Assembly: GCA_963383645.1 (NCBI GenBank)
Contig: OY726557.1
Span: forward strand, 157,297,099 to 157,361,098
Reading direction: 5' to 3'
Source: Muscardinus avellanarius
Taxonomy: Eukaryota; Chordata; Mammalia; Rodentia; Gliridae
Length of the DNA stretch: 64,000 nucleotides
The translations under genes were made by a program, and so were the position numbers. Below, in pieces: positions 21,836-32,139 of the stretch (position 1 is its first letter; each line of letters starts with the position of its first letter). The notes beneath the pieces were generated by a model. That model worked only from the letters and a program-made list of their open reading frames with translations. It made no database searches and was not told the origin of the DNA.

Positions 21836-23164
21836 CTGAGATTTTTTACTCCTGTGATGAAGCTTGATTAGGATGGCCAAATGTGACTGGGACTCCTTGT
21901 CCATGTTGTCTAGCCTGAGGTGACATTTCCACAGCAAACCAAGAATTTGCTCATTTTATTCCCTTCAGTTAGCAGATGTGAATGTTTAACACATTGCTCT
22001 TCACAATTTTCAGATACTAAAAGTAAATGCAGTCATAAATTAAATGAGCTTCAGGGACATATATTGGTATATAACTAACATATATTCCCATAAATTAATT
22101 TTTAAATTACGGATTGCAATGATTTCTAAATATCACTCGATAAATGTCTACATGTCCCCAGGTGATAAAATAATTTAAAGGCTAAACCCAGGACAGTACA
22201 TAGGAGGCTTATGTCTTACTTATATAGCTGAATGTATAGGTCCTCATCCTTGCTGGGACCCGAGACAGCGCCTCTCTGTGCACACCACGGTCTCTTCTGC
22301 TGCTTATCTTAATCGGCAGTGCCTGACACGTGCCACTACTGGTACTCCATATCTGTTGAGCCCTTCAGCCCCGCTGGCCCTTCCACCAATGTGCTAAGGT
22401 CTGAGGGTTCCAGGCTAGGAGGAGAGAGAATGACTTTGATGCCCTGTGCCAGGCTCTACTGAAGGTGACCCTGAGTGTGTCCAATTCCCGATGAGTTATA
22501 GAATGTGGTGGGGAAAAAAGTTTCTGCTTTGGTATAGGCCCTATGTTCTAGGACTCAGACATTGGGGAAATGAAAACAAAGCAAAATCGCTCTCCACCTT
22601 TACTATGCCAACCTTCTCCTTTGACAGTGAGCTCTGTGCCTGAAGGTGTTTCAGCTTTTGACTGCTGTTGTCTATTCCCACAAGTAACCCAGACCTGCTC
22701 TGCTGGGTCTGACACCAGCAGAACAAAGCTGGCCTCCTTCCAGAGGTCTCTCAGACCCACAAAAAATTAGGGGAAAGGAAAGCAACATGAATTACTTAAT
22801 ATGTGAGGGCACATTTTTAGTTGCACATTGATGCTTCTAACATTTGACTTCATCTTTTATAAATTAGTGATAGAAAATCAAACTAGCTTATTTGATTGTT
22901 GTGTAGATAAAAGTTGTATGTAGAGGCATCAACTAGTTTGACAACAGTTACTAATTTAGCAAATGTTTAAATTTGTTTTTCAGCCAAAGTATGGCCTCAA
23001 AGAACATGCAATTTGTACTACACTGCAAAGAGCTATAAGTTAAGAACAGAAGTATCCACAGGACTGTCTGCTATTGTGTTGGGTGCTAATGAACACCAGT
23101 CAGCTGATGGACATTAGCTGTGACATGTTTGCCGGGAATACGATCATCTTTTTGCAAGGAGTCT
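21836..23164. other. Unique noncoding stretch
   Basis: No recognised element. Overlapping frames on both strands near 22446-22770 lack protein signatures. Confidence 0.45.
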
Positions 23165-23290
23165 TGCTATTTATAGAGCACTTGAGTTCTGTCTGTACAA
23201 AGCATTAATCACATTTTAGTCATAAAATTTAATATTATAATACTCTGTGTGCTGTCACACAATTGGCTAGAAAATGAGATAATAGAGCCA
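23165..23290 (-). mobile_element. MIR SINE fragment
   Basis: GCTATTTATAGAGCACTTGA and CAAAGCATTAATCACATTTT resemble the reverse MIR tail (TTACAGAGCACTTACT...). Confidence 0.45.
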
Positions 23291-23469
23291 TCTAAGCTGG
23301 TGTTTGTACTATGATATAGTTAACAAATTCACCATTTCTAAATTTCTACAGAATAACTGAGTTTTTAAATAAATAGGTTAAATCAACTGGTTAATTTAGC
23401 CCTTTAAATTCCAAGAACCCAAACTCTTTTTAGTTTGTGTGAAGTATAAAAGACAAATAATGTCTATAG

Positions 23470-23560
23470 CAGTGGTTCTCAATCTTTTTTGGGTTAAAAG
23501 AGGATCGATTACATTTTTATTTTAAAAAATAAAACGAATGCAAAATAATACGCGGTGTTG
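23470..23560 (+). mobile_element. Possible hAT-Charlie terminal fragment
   Basis: GCAGTGGTTCTCAATCTTTT is the typical hAT-Charlie terminal inverted repeat. Nothing clear beyond it. Confidence 0.4.
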
Positions 23561-23867
23561 TAAGAATCAGTGGAGGTGTGAGAAAACGGGATGAGGTAGA
23601 CTGAAGGATACAAAGGAGCAGATCTGTAATACTGACAAGCCGGAGATTGAATACACAAGGTGAGGACTACAGTTAATATTGTATTATATTGTGTTGTGTT
23701 GTATGCAGGATTTTACTACATAGATATATTTTAGCCTTCAGCACATACTCAAAATAGGTACCTATGTGAGGCAATGGATATATTAATTTACTTCACTTCA
23801 GTAAGCATTTTACTATCTATATGTAAGTCATCATTCAGTATACCTTAAACATATAGAACAGAATTTT
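23561..23867. other. Unique AT-rich stretch
   Basis: No feature recognised. Confidence 0.4.
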
Positions 23868-24060
23868 TCTTTTTTTGCAGTACCGGGGATGGAATCCAGG
23901 GGCATTCTGCCTCCAAGCTACACCCCTACCCCTCATTTTTATTTTTTATTTTGAAACAGGGTCTCACTGAGTTGCAAAGCACGTCACTAATTAGCTGAGG
24001 CTGTCCATGAACCACGATCCTCCTGTATCAGCTTCCCAAAACCTGGGATTACAAGCTTGA
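23868..24060 (-). mobile_element. B1-dID/MEN SINE
   Basis: GGGATGGAATCCAGGGGCAT, GTCTCACTGAGTTGCAAAGC, CTGGGATTACAAGCTTGA. The expected end CACCACGCCCAGC is replaced by the inverted-repeat arm at 24062. Confidence 0.9.
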
Positions 24061-24061
24061 A

Positions 24062-24196
24062 CCAAGTTTCTGATGCTGGCCAGAATTTAGTTTTTTTAAT
24101 TGGCTTGGAGAAGCCAACCATGTGGTGCATGCTTATAATATCAGCATGTAGTAAGCTAAGAGAGTTATAGATTTGAGGCCAGCATCAGAAACTTGG
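24062..24196. repeat. Perfect 20-bp inverted repeat
   Basis: CCAAGTTTCTGATGCTGGCC at 24062-24081 is the exact reverse complement of 24177-24196, which lies inside the plus-strand SINE. See findings. Confidence 0.95.
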
Positions 24197-24309
24197 GGAG
24201 GTCCTCAGTAACTTAGTACTGTTTCAAAAATGATAAAAAATTAAAAAACAGAACTGTGGGGGTAGCTAAGAGGTAGAACATCCCTAGGTTCAATCCCCAG
24301 TAACTAACT

Positions 24310-24310
<1 letters not shown>
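24113..24310 (+). mobile_element. B1-dID/MEN SINE
   Basis: ATGTGGTGCATGCTTATAAT, GGCCAGCATCAGAAACTTGG, GGTTCAATCCCCAGTAAC. Tail is the microsatellite at 24312-24392. Confidence 0.9.

Positions 24311-24311
<1 letters not shown>

Positions 24312-24392
<81 letters not shown>
24312..24392. repeat. Compound (CT)n(AC)n microsatellite
   Basis: About 34 bp of CT followed by about 46 bp of AC at the SINE tail. Confidence 0.97.
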
Positions 24393-24394
<2 letters not shown>

Positions 24395-25429
24395 AGAGAA
24401 GACTATAATGAAAACCAACAATCCTCACTTTTTACAATTAAATTGCATTTGTCTTTAAGTCTAAGAAACACAGTTAAAACTGGCTTACACAATTAGGCAG
24501 TATATGAGCTCACATACTGAAGTCCACAAGCACGGCAGCACCCAGATGTGCCTCAAGGTGATGAACCCACTGCTCAGGAATCCCTTGGGAGGTATCTTGA
24601 TCCTCTTATCATCACCGATGGCTGCTGGCCCCATCTGTTCAAGACAGTGGGGGTAAGAGATGGCCTCCCCAATCAAAGAGCAGAAACTCTTCCCTCTGTT
24701 TGGTTAGGCCACCTTGGGTCATACCCTCCCTCCACACCAGGACAACAGTGGCCAATCAAACTTCAGGCATGGATTATTTAGGTAGGTGAATCTCTACTCT
24801 ACTGAATCCAATAGATTTAAAAAAACAAATTAATAGACTCTTCTTCCCTAAAATGATAACATGTGACATATCTATAGCATAACCCATTTATACACATGCA
24901 ACTTCAAAAAATACTTTTTATTACAAGGTTTCCCCGACAAGCCCAGCTATATCTACACCTTTGGGAAAAATATGAATAAAATATGCTTCTACCAAAGTCC
25001 ATGTCCATCTGGCATATGTAAGCTTATGACCTTATTTATCGTATATCAATGTTCACTTTAGCCAATATGGGAGGTCTGTGCAGCCATTACCTTGACCTAA
25101 GTCCCGGAAAAGGAGAGATCCTTTGGGTTTGGGGACAACAATCTAGAAGCCTTAAACCTCTCTTCTGTTCTTTAAGACTCAGCAGCAGCTTCTGATTCTT
25201 GCCACTTACACTCAGGCCATTGTGATAGCTCAGGGAATTGCTTTTCAGGTAAATGAGCAACTTCAGGATCAGGAAATATGCACAAATGTAGATGGAGAGT
25301 CACAGCTCAACCTTGTCTCCCTTGTGAAATTTCTTCTCAGAGACAGTTCTTATAAATTCCAGAGTTTGTGATCTCCTAAAATCTGCCTTTCCCTGGGTCA
25401 CATTTTACCTATCTCACTGAAAGGAAGAG
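24393..25429. other. Unique noncoding stretch
   Basis: No recognised repeat. Opposed frames at 24485-24781 overlap each other and are probably chance. Confidence 0.45.
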
Positions 25430-25622
25430 AGGGAGCGAGAATGAAAATTACTGAACTCCTGCGGGGTGAAACAGGGCTTCGTCCTCACCAGAACACTGGA
25501 GGAAGCTCTTCCCCACTGGCTCTGCAGACCAAGAGATTGAGTCTCAGAAGGACAGAGAGGCTCCTCGGTAGTGTGTGCAGAGCTGGAATTCAAACTGAGA
25601 CGTGTGAGTCCAAAGTCCACCC
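25430..25622 (-). mobile_element. MIR SINE
   Basis: TTGAGTCTCAGAAGGACAGA, GAGCTGGAATTCAAACTGAG and GTGAGTCCAAAGTCCACCCT follow reverse MIR (CAGAGCTGGGATTTGAACCC..., GACTCCAAAGCCC). Confidence 0.6.
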
Positions 25623-26540
25623 TCCTTTTTGACATTGCTAAGTCCTTCTCACCTTGCTGACCACCAGGATCTTGTTCTTGGAGTGTCCTTTATTTCTTTT
25701 AGTTCCAAAACAATACAGCTTCTGTAATCTCCAAGTGTAACCTCTGCGTTTGTTGCTTAGGTCTTTTTCCATTGTTCACCTGACTCTGCTTAGACAATGT
25801 CAGCCCTGGGAAGCTCTCTGCTCTTGAGGCCCCCTGGCCCATCTTGACCTGCAATGATTGCTAGAAGCTCTTCCAGGTGCTGAGCCGGCGTTTTCCTCCC
25901 CTAGGGTCCTCTCACTGGTGCTGGTTCTGCTCTTTAAAGCCTCCTTAGAAATAATATTCCCATTGCACAGAGTAGCTCTACAAACATTTGAGCCTAAGTC
26001 CATTTGATTTTTTGTTTGTTTGCTTGTTTTTTGTTGGTTTTTTTTTTTTGTTTTGTTTTTTGCACAATGAATGGGTCTACTTCAGGTCAGTTCATCAATC
26101 TTTGGGATAGTACCTTATTCCTTAAGGCTCAAATCTCTACTTTCCCCTAACTCCACTGCTTTGTCTCACATTTTCCCTTACAAGTGCTTCCCATTTTTAG
26201 ATTCCCTTCACCTCCTCCATTCTTATCCTGGCCTCTAATTTTTTCTTAAAGACTTAGATGTGATTGATGTTTCTTCCAATTACTGTTAAACTCTATCCTG
26301 GCCCTTGTCCATTTACACATTTCAATTTATCAACTTGAACATTTAATTGACTATATCAAAAGTGAGGTCTGACAGCAGGGGAAAATATCTACCCAAACCA
26401 ATTTGATTATCTTCTCCTGCTGTAAAGTTGATTTAATAGAAACAATAGGGAGAAACTTTTACAAGTTATTTTTGAGTCTTAGAAAGAGTACAGAAGGGAG
26501 CAAAGAAAGAACATTTGAGTTTAGGTATATTATAAACCAG
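25623..26540. other. Unique noncoding stretch
   Basis: A T/G-rich simple tract spans about 26008-26062. No gene seen. Confidence 0.45.
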
Positions 26541-26610
26541 TGTTTCTCAAAGTGTGTTTTATGAACCAACACCATCAGCATTACATGGGAGTTGTTAGAA
26601 ATGCAAATTG
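26541..26610 (+). mobile_element. MER5-like hAT 5' end
   Basis: CAGTGTTTCTCAAAGTGTGT, CACCATCAGCATTACATGGG and TTAGAAATGCAAATTG match MER5A order. The next base starts a SINE. Confidence 0.75.
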
Positions 26611-26805
26611 TAAGCCAGGCAGGGTGGCACATGCTTGAAATCCCAATATTTGGAAAGCTGAGATAAGAGGATCACAGGTTCAAGGCCAGCCTCAGAAATA
26701 AGGTTCTTATCAACTTAGCAAGACTCTATTAAAAAAAAAAAAAAAAGGTTGGTAAGGGTAGCTTGCAAGTAGAATGTTCTGGGTTCAACCCCCAAGGAAA
26801 AAAAT
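26611..26805 (+). mobile_element. B1-dID/MEN SINE inserted in MER5-like element
   Basis: GCCAGGCAGGGTGGCACATG, 16-A linker, GGTAGCTTGCAAGTAGAATG, GGGTTCAACCCCCAA. Confidence 0.92.
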
Positions 26806-27829
26806 TTTCAGGATGTTCCGTAGTGTCTTATTTGAAACAGTCATTAACAGGATCAATTAGAAAATACCCAATCTACTACTATATGTGTACTAATTTCTGT
26901 TGTCCATTCTTGCTATCTGATTTACCTACTATTGTATTAAAAGTATGATTTGCAGATTTTTACAAAATCACTTCCCCCTATATGTGTGTGTGGCTAGGTG
27001 GAGTAAATCTGTATAGGATTCATGAAGTTATTGCACAGGTATTCAGTGGTCTTAATCACCTAAGCCAGCAAAGCTTAAATCATCCACTGCACTCAAAGAT
27101 TTCAGTCATCACCTCGCTTTGTGTCAATAATGAGCTAAGCTAGACCAGAAAATAAAACTGAGTGGGAGGGTGCAAGTGGGTGAGGAATGCTTTAAGCAGG
27201 GGTATTTAAGTCTTGGGTGTTTTTACCAAAAGAACAAAATGTTAGCTGGATTAGCCTGTAGATGTGGGACAGATGACATCTGGACAGATACAGGAAGCTG
27301 GAAGAAAAGGATCCCTGGAGAAGTCTGTATATTTACATCAACCTGTCTAGATCAAACCATGCTTAATTATCAATGAATTTTAATCTTTATTTTAATATAA
27401 TATTTGAGACATTGCAAAATTATTTGCTCATCTGCTGGAATCTTTAAGGATCAGAAAATCATATTTTAATGAAGTGATGATGTTAATGTTATTTATATAT
27501 TTTTACTTAATTTGCTTGTCTAGAACCCAAGAGGGAAATGAAAAAGATTTTTTCTCCCCAAGTTGTTCAATATCTTTTTGGGGCCCAAATATAACAAAAT
27601 ATCTTGTAGAAGCTCTTCTCTGTTCAAAACCGGATGAGTTTTTATTTCTTTAAGTTCCCTCTCCAGAATAAATGAATAGAGCTGAGTGGAGCAGGACAAG
27701 TCAGAATCAACAATTTCATGCATTAATTGCCTCCATGTTATACTTTGTTGCTCATGACAGCCACCACCAAATGATCACATGGTCCCAATGAGCCTGGACA
27801 TGTGTAGTTAGGTAGTGATACAAGTCCTA
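26806..27829. other. Unique noncoding stretch
   Basis: No recognised element. A 67-codon minus frame at 27520-27723 has no known motif. Confidence 0.45.
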
Positions 27830-28060
27830 CTTTACAGAAGAGATAGAAATTTTAAAGTAACTTTCCCAAGTCTCTATGACTCAGAAGTCATTCTTCAGAA
27901 AATCACTACTAATAGATCAGAGTTGGCATCTAATATGATAATTGCCGTCCATGATCTAGTTCCAGTCCATTATTTTTCATGAAAGGGAATAGAAGCTCAG
28001 AAAGTTTGAATAATGTATGCAAAAGGTTCTTTGCAAATTAAGAAGGCTGAAGACATTAAG
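27830..28060 (-). mobile_element. MIR-like fragments
   Basis: TTTACAGAAGAGATAGAAAT...AACTTTCCCAAGTC, and a second GAAAGGGAATAGAAGCTCAG...GTTTGAATAATG, each resemble the reverse MIR core. Confidence 0.4.
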
Positions 28061-28084
28061 TATATGTTTAAGTCAAGGATACAA

Positions 28085-28215
28085 ACCTAATTAATTTGGA
28101 GGAATTTTGAAATTTGACTGTGCATTCAAATCACCTGTAGTATTTGTTAAGACACGGATTGTTGGTCCCTGCCACTGGTGTATCTGATTCAGGAAATCCA
28201 AGCTTTGGCTTAAGA
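28085..28215 (+). mobile_element. MER5-like hAT fragment
   Basis: GCATTCAAATCACCTGTAGT, TTGTTAAGACACGGATTG and TGTATCTGATTCAGGAAATC resemble the MER5/MER20 middle. Confidence 0.5.
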
Positions 28216-28227
28216 ACTAGTCTGTCC

Positions 28228-28228
<1 letters not shown>

Positions 28229-28295
<67 letters not shown>

Positions 28296-28326
28296 CTCTC
28301 GCTCTCGCTCTCTTCCCCTCTCTCTG
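28229..28326. repeat. (CT)n microsatellite
   Basis: Long CT tract with later GCTCTC variants, at the tail of the minus-strand SINE that follows. It creates a spurious Ser/Leu-rich frame. Confidence 0.96.
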
Positions 28327-28327
28327 T

Positions 28328-28520
28328 GTGTTTACCTGGGGATTGAACTCAGGAGCATTCTACCTCAGAGATACACCCTTAGCCCTATTTTATTTTTTAT
28401 TTTGAAACAGAGTCTTGCTAAGTTAAAAGCCTTGTTGCCAAAGCTGGCCTCAAACCTGGGATCCTCCTGTTTTAGATTCCAAGTACTAGGATTACAGGCA
28501 TTCACCTTCATACCTTGTTT
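28328..28520 (-). mobile_element. B1-dID/MEN SINE
   Basis: GGGGATTGAACTCAGGAGCA, TTTATTTTGAAACAGAGTCT, CAAGTACTAGGATTACAGGC. Confidence 0.92.
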
Positions 28521-29417
28521 ATCCTGGGAATTTTGAACACACTCTTACAGAACACTGAATAAGCCATTTTCAATAATTAAAAAAAAATCCATTCCTAAAG
28601 GGTCATATGAAACTTTTGTATAGCCATAGCTTAAATTCCCAAGTAATGGCAGCATGAGTTAGGTAATTAAGAAGACAGCATTGGTTTGGGGACCAGGAAG
28701 CTTGGCCTTGACCCAGATCACAACCTTCAGTAACTTACTTGTTTATAGTCTCATCTTCCCCATACCCTTATCGATGTTCCTATAAGTGCACTACAGCTTC
28801 AACTATAAAGTTTAGTGCATATGATGGTGTTTTCATACCAAAGTTTCACTACAGATAAAACTAAACCCTAAGATTATCATTTCAAATGAAAACTATAAAA
28901 ATGACACTAGGAAGGTCCATGAGATTTGAACGTTTTGTTAGTTGTTATTTGATAATTCTGTTTTGCTTTGCTAATGCTTTCACCAAGCAGGAGACTGAGT
29001 ACTGAAGCCATGTGCTAATGGATAGACACACATGGGAAATTCCACATCAAGGGCTTCTGTTGTGGATACCTCTCGATTTAAGCCACACATGGTACCATGT
29101 CACCTCTGTATTTCTCATAGGTCCTTAGCCCTAGAATGCTAGAGGTATGTGAACTGCCCCAGGCCAGAGAATCTTTGGGTAATAAGTCAACACTAGCTTA
29201 TCCCACCTTGGCAGCAATTTACACTGTTGTGTATTCACAACACGTACTGAATACTCACTGGGAAGAGAGCTAAAAACACTGGAAGACAGTCACCTCTCAT
29301 CTGCTTGCTCTGCCCAGGGCATCTGGCTACTTACTGTCTGATGACATCACCAAGAAGGGGGCAGGACAACCCACCTGCCTCTAAGTATATCACTCGCTGG
29401 GTTTGTCCCTGTGTAGC
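28521..29417. other. Noncoding stretch, possible MIR at 28690-28800
   Basis: CTTGACCCAGATCACAACCT and AGTAACTTACTTGTTTATAG are faintly MIR-like. The rest is unique. Confidence 0.4.
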
Positions 29418-29525
29418 TCATTACTCACATGAGATAATGGCATAATGCACACAATATCCCTAACATAATTTATACAGAAGCCTTAGCATGGCGTCTGGCA
29501 CATAATGATAAATCAATAAATTTAA
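29418..29525 (+). mobile_element. MIR 3' fragment
   Basis: ATGAGATAATGGCATAATGC and GCCTTAGCATGGCGTCTGGC, then ACATAATG, match the MIR tail. Confidence 0.55.
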
Positions 29526-29654
29526 CCCATAGTAAGTAAGGAGTAGCATATTGAGCCCCAAACAGTAATTAATAATCAGTTCAATGTTGGCTTTTTAGAT
29601 TCAGTAGCAACATCAGGCAGGATTCCTAGGAATAAAGCATAGAGGAAATAAAGT

Positions 29655-30058
29655 GGGACACTGTTAGTTTGCTTTTCATTATTGTGACCAAAATACCTGA
29701 TCAAACCAACTTGGAGGAGGAAAGGTGTTTTTGGCTCATGGTTTCTGAGGTTCATTTGATGGTTATCTGGCCCCAAGACCCTAGCATCATGGTGGCAAGG
29801 CATGATGGATTAAAGCCACTCAGCTCATGCCATCCCAGAAGCAGAGAGAGAGGAAAGGATCAGACTGAGATAGCCCCCAGTTACATACTCCCAGTGACCT
29901 GCTTTCAGCCACATCATATCTGCCTACAGTTACCACCAAGTAAATCCATTCCAATTATTAATCAATCAGTGGATTAATGCATTTATGATGGTATAGTTCT
30001 GTATTACCTAACACATGAGCTTTGGGGGTGGATGCTCTAGATCTAAATCATAACAGAG
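29655..30058 (-). mobile_element. MaLR-like LTR
   Basis: TTAGTTTGCTTTTCATTATT, AAATACCTGATCAAACCAAC, ATCATGGTGGCAAGGCATGA, TACAGTTACCACCAAGTAAA, and terminal TAAATCATAACAGA. Confidence 0.7.
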
Positions 30059-30289
30059 ACTATGATTGATAAATCATAACAGACACTAGTGGTTGATAAA
30101 GGCTGGCAGGATCAGATGGGCTTTGTAATAAGAACCAGGTGAAGATATGAAGGTCCTGTTGGAAAAAATAAGATCTAAAAGTGGAAGAGAAAGATAAAAA
30201 AAAAAAAAGAAACAGAGAGAAGCCTTCTCAAAAAAGTCAAGTGACATTGACCTTGTCCAAATTCAGGAACTAGTTAGCTATGTGATAAG

Positions 30290-30366
30290 TCACTCAGTCT
30301 TGCTGAGTGTCAGTGTATACATTATAAAGTAATGCACAGGGGCATAACTTTATAATGTATACACTG
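30290..30366. repeat. Perfect inverted repeat (hairpin)
   Basis: Arms of 20 bp, 30311-30330 (CAGTGTATACATTATAAAGT) and 30347-30366, exact reverse complements around a 16-nt spacer. A 7-bp hairpin CACTCAG/CTGAGTG lies just upstream. Confidence 0.97.
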
Positions 30367-30608
30367 TTCAAGAGGCAAAGATTCCCAAATTTTCTTAAAC
30401 CAACCTCAATTTATAATAAGTTCACAGTATAAGAAAAACTTGAAAAAGTTTTATAAATATAAGCACAGCAAGCGCTAAAAATAAATCAAGATTAAAATAT
30501 ATGTCTTATAATAAAATGATGCACAGTATCTATTGTTTCAAAGCTCCAGTAAATATTATCCTGCATTCTTTTGCAGTTTAAAATCATAAAAGATACACTG
30601 CCAATGTA

Positions 30609-30610
<2 letters not shown>

Positions 30611-30650
<40 letters not shown>
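30611..30650. repeat. (GT)n microsatellite
   Basis: Forty bp of GT at the tail of the next SINE. Confidence 0.97.
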
Positions 30651-30651
<1 letters not shown>

Positions 30652-30653
<2 letters not shown>

Positions 30654-30853
30654 AAATAGGGGATTGAATCCAGGGGTGTTCTACCGCTTAGCTACACCCT
30701 CTCCCTGGCCAGATTCTGCTTTATTTTTAAACATGTTCTTGCTAAGTTGCTGAAGACCCTCACTAAATAGCTGAGTCTAGCCTGGAACCTGTATTCCTTC
30801 TGTTTCAGCCTCCCAAGTACTGAGATTACAGGTATTCACCATCATGACCAGGT
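30652..30853 (-). mobile_element. B1-dID/MEN SINE, older copy
   Basis: GGGATTGAATCCAGGGGTGT, TCTTGCTAAGTTGCTGAAGA, CAAGTACTGAGATTACAGG. Confidence 0.9.
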
Positions 30854-31317
30854 ATGAAAAATCTTTTTGAGTAAATATATCTTAACTGGTAAGAAACAAC
30901 CATATCACAATCTTTGCAAGCATTCAGTTTGAAATATATATATTCTAACAGTGTATTGTTTATTTTTATTTAAGATAGTAGTTTATTTTGAAATTTAAGA
31001 TCATGTTAAAGAAGGGCATGAATTATGTTTATCAAAATTAGAAGGTACACTATAAAAGAGAACAATAACTGGATGATTAAGAGAAGACAGTTTTTATTTT
31101 CCTCTTATTATTTTCTATGGAAACTAAAATTTTTCTATCCATATCCCTGTCCCAGTAAAATAATAAGCTTAAAGTTTGAAGAGTTCATACAGAAGAAAAG
31201 GAAAGATTTGAAAGTTCTTCTAAACTCAATAATTTATGACATCTTTCAAATCACAATGTCTGTTATACTTTGGTTCTAGAATATCCACACCAGAAGCTCA
31301 TGTGTTAGGCAATTCAG
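30854..31317. other. AT-rich unique stretch
   Basis: No feature recognised. An 84-codon Lys/Ile-rich frame reflects the base composition. Confidence 0.4.
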
Positions 31318-31331
31318 AAAATTACATAGGA

Positions 31332-31513
31332 TGGTCGGGCGTGGTGGCACACGCTCCCCCGCGCTTGGGAGGCAGAGACAGGAGGATCGCGCAGGTTCGA
31401 AGTCAGCCTCGTGTGCTGGCTTAGGAGACCCTGTTTCCAAATGAAAATGTAAAAATAGGTCTGGGAGTGTAGCCCGGAAGTAGAAGGGTTTCCAGGAACC
31501 CCAGTACCACCAA
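31332..31513 (+). mobile_element. Young-type B1-dID/MEN SINE with TSD
   Basis: TGGTCGGGCGTGGTGGCACA, TGTGCTGGCTTAGGAGACCC, GGTTTCCAGGAACCCCAGTA. TSD AAAATTACATAGGA at 31318-31331 and 31645-31658, exact. About 12 bp of the usual TTGTAATCC block is missing. Confidence 0.97.
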
Positions 31514-31516
31514 AAA

Positions 31517-31564
<48 letters not shown>

Positions 31565-31577
31565 AGAAAGAAAGGGA

Positions 31578-31621
<44 letters not shown>

Positions 31622-31644
31622 GAGAAAGAAAGAAGAAAGAAAAA
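31514..31644. repeat. (AAAG)n microsatellite in SINE tail
   Basis: About 125 bp of AAAG with a few interruptions, lying between the SINE body and its right TSD, so it grew from the poly(A) tail. Confidence 0.97.
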
Positions 31645-31658
31645 AAAATTACATAGGA

Positions 31659-32139
31659 CTATGAGGAGCCTATCTGCAGGCATGCAAAAGAGCTTTGGTA
31701 ATAGATGTTATTAAATTGTAGTTTTCACTCAGTCTTCACAGATGAAGAGATCACTGCTGAACTTCCATCCTTAGAGGACATCTAGAGTATGTCTTCACAA
31801 TAAAATCTAGCTTTGAATAGCTTTGCTAGCCTGGGTAATAGATGGGTTTGCAACCATCCTTTCCCATTCTCTGTCCCAGAAAAAACAACATTTGACCATC
31901 AGCACAAATGTGCAGGTTGCTACCCAAGGGCAGAAGTCTGGTCTGTGGTCCTGCCTCAGACTAAGGCTCACGTATCCTCATGTAGATGATTCTAACCATT
32001 ATGCCAGTAAACAATTATTCTGATCACTCTTCCTAACATGCCTCTTTGACCATTTCATTACACTAGTCACAAACTTTCCATGGTCACAGAACAGAGAATC
32101 AATACACAACAGTAGAATATATTTCTATATGCTGCGGTT
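31659..32139. other. Unique noncoding stretch
   Basis: No feature recognised. Confidence 0.4.

Noticed and set aside
28144..28536. 130-codon plus-strand frame rich in Ser/Leu
   Set aside because: Produced by the CT microsatellite and an antisense SINE.
31276..31683. 135-codon minus-strand frame rich in Ser/Phe/Leu
   Set aside because: It reads through the AAAG array and a SINE in antisense; low complexity.
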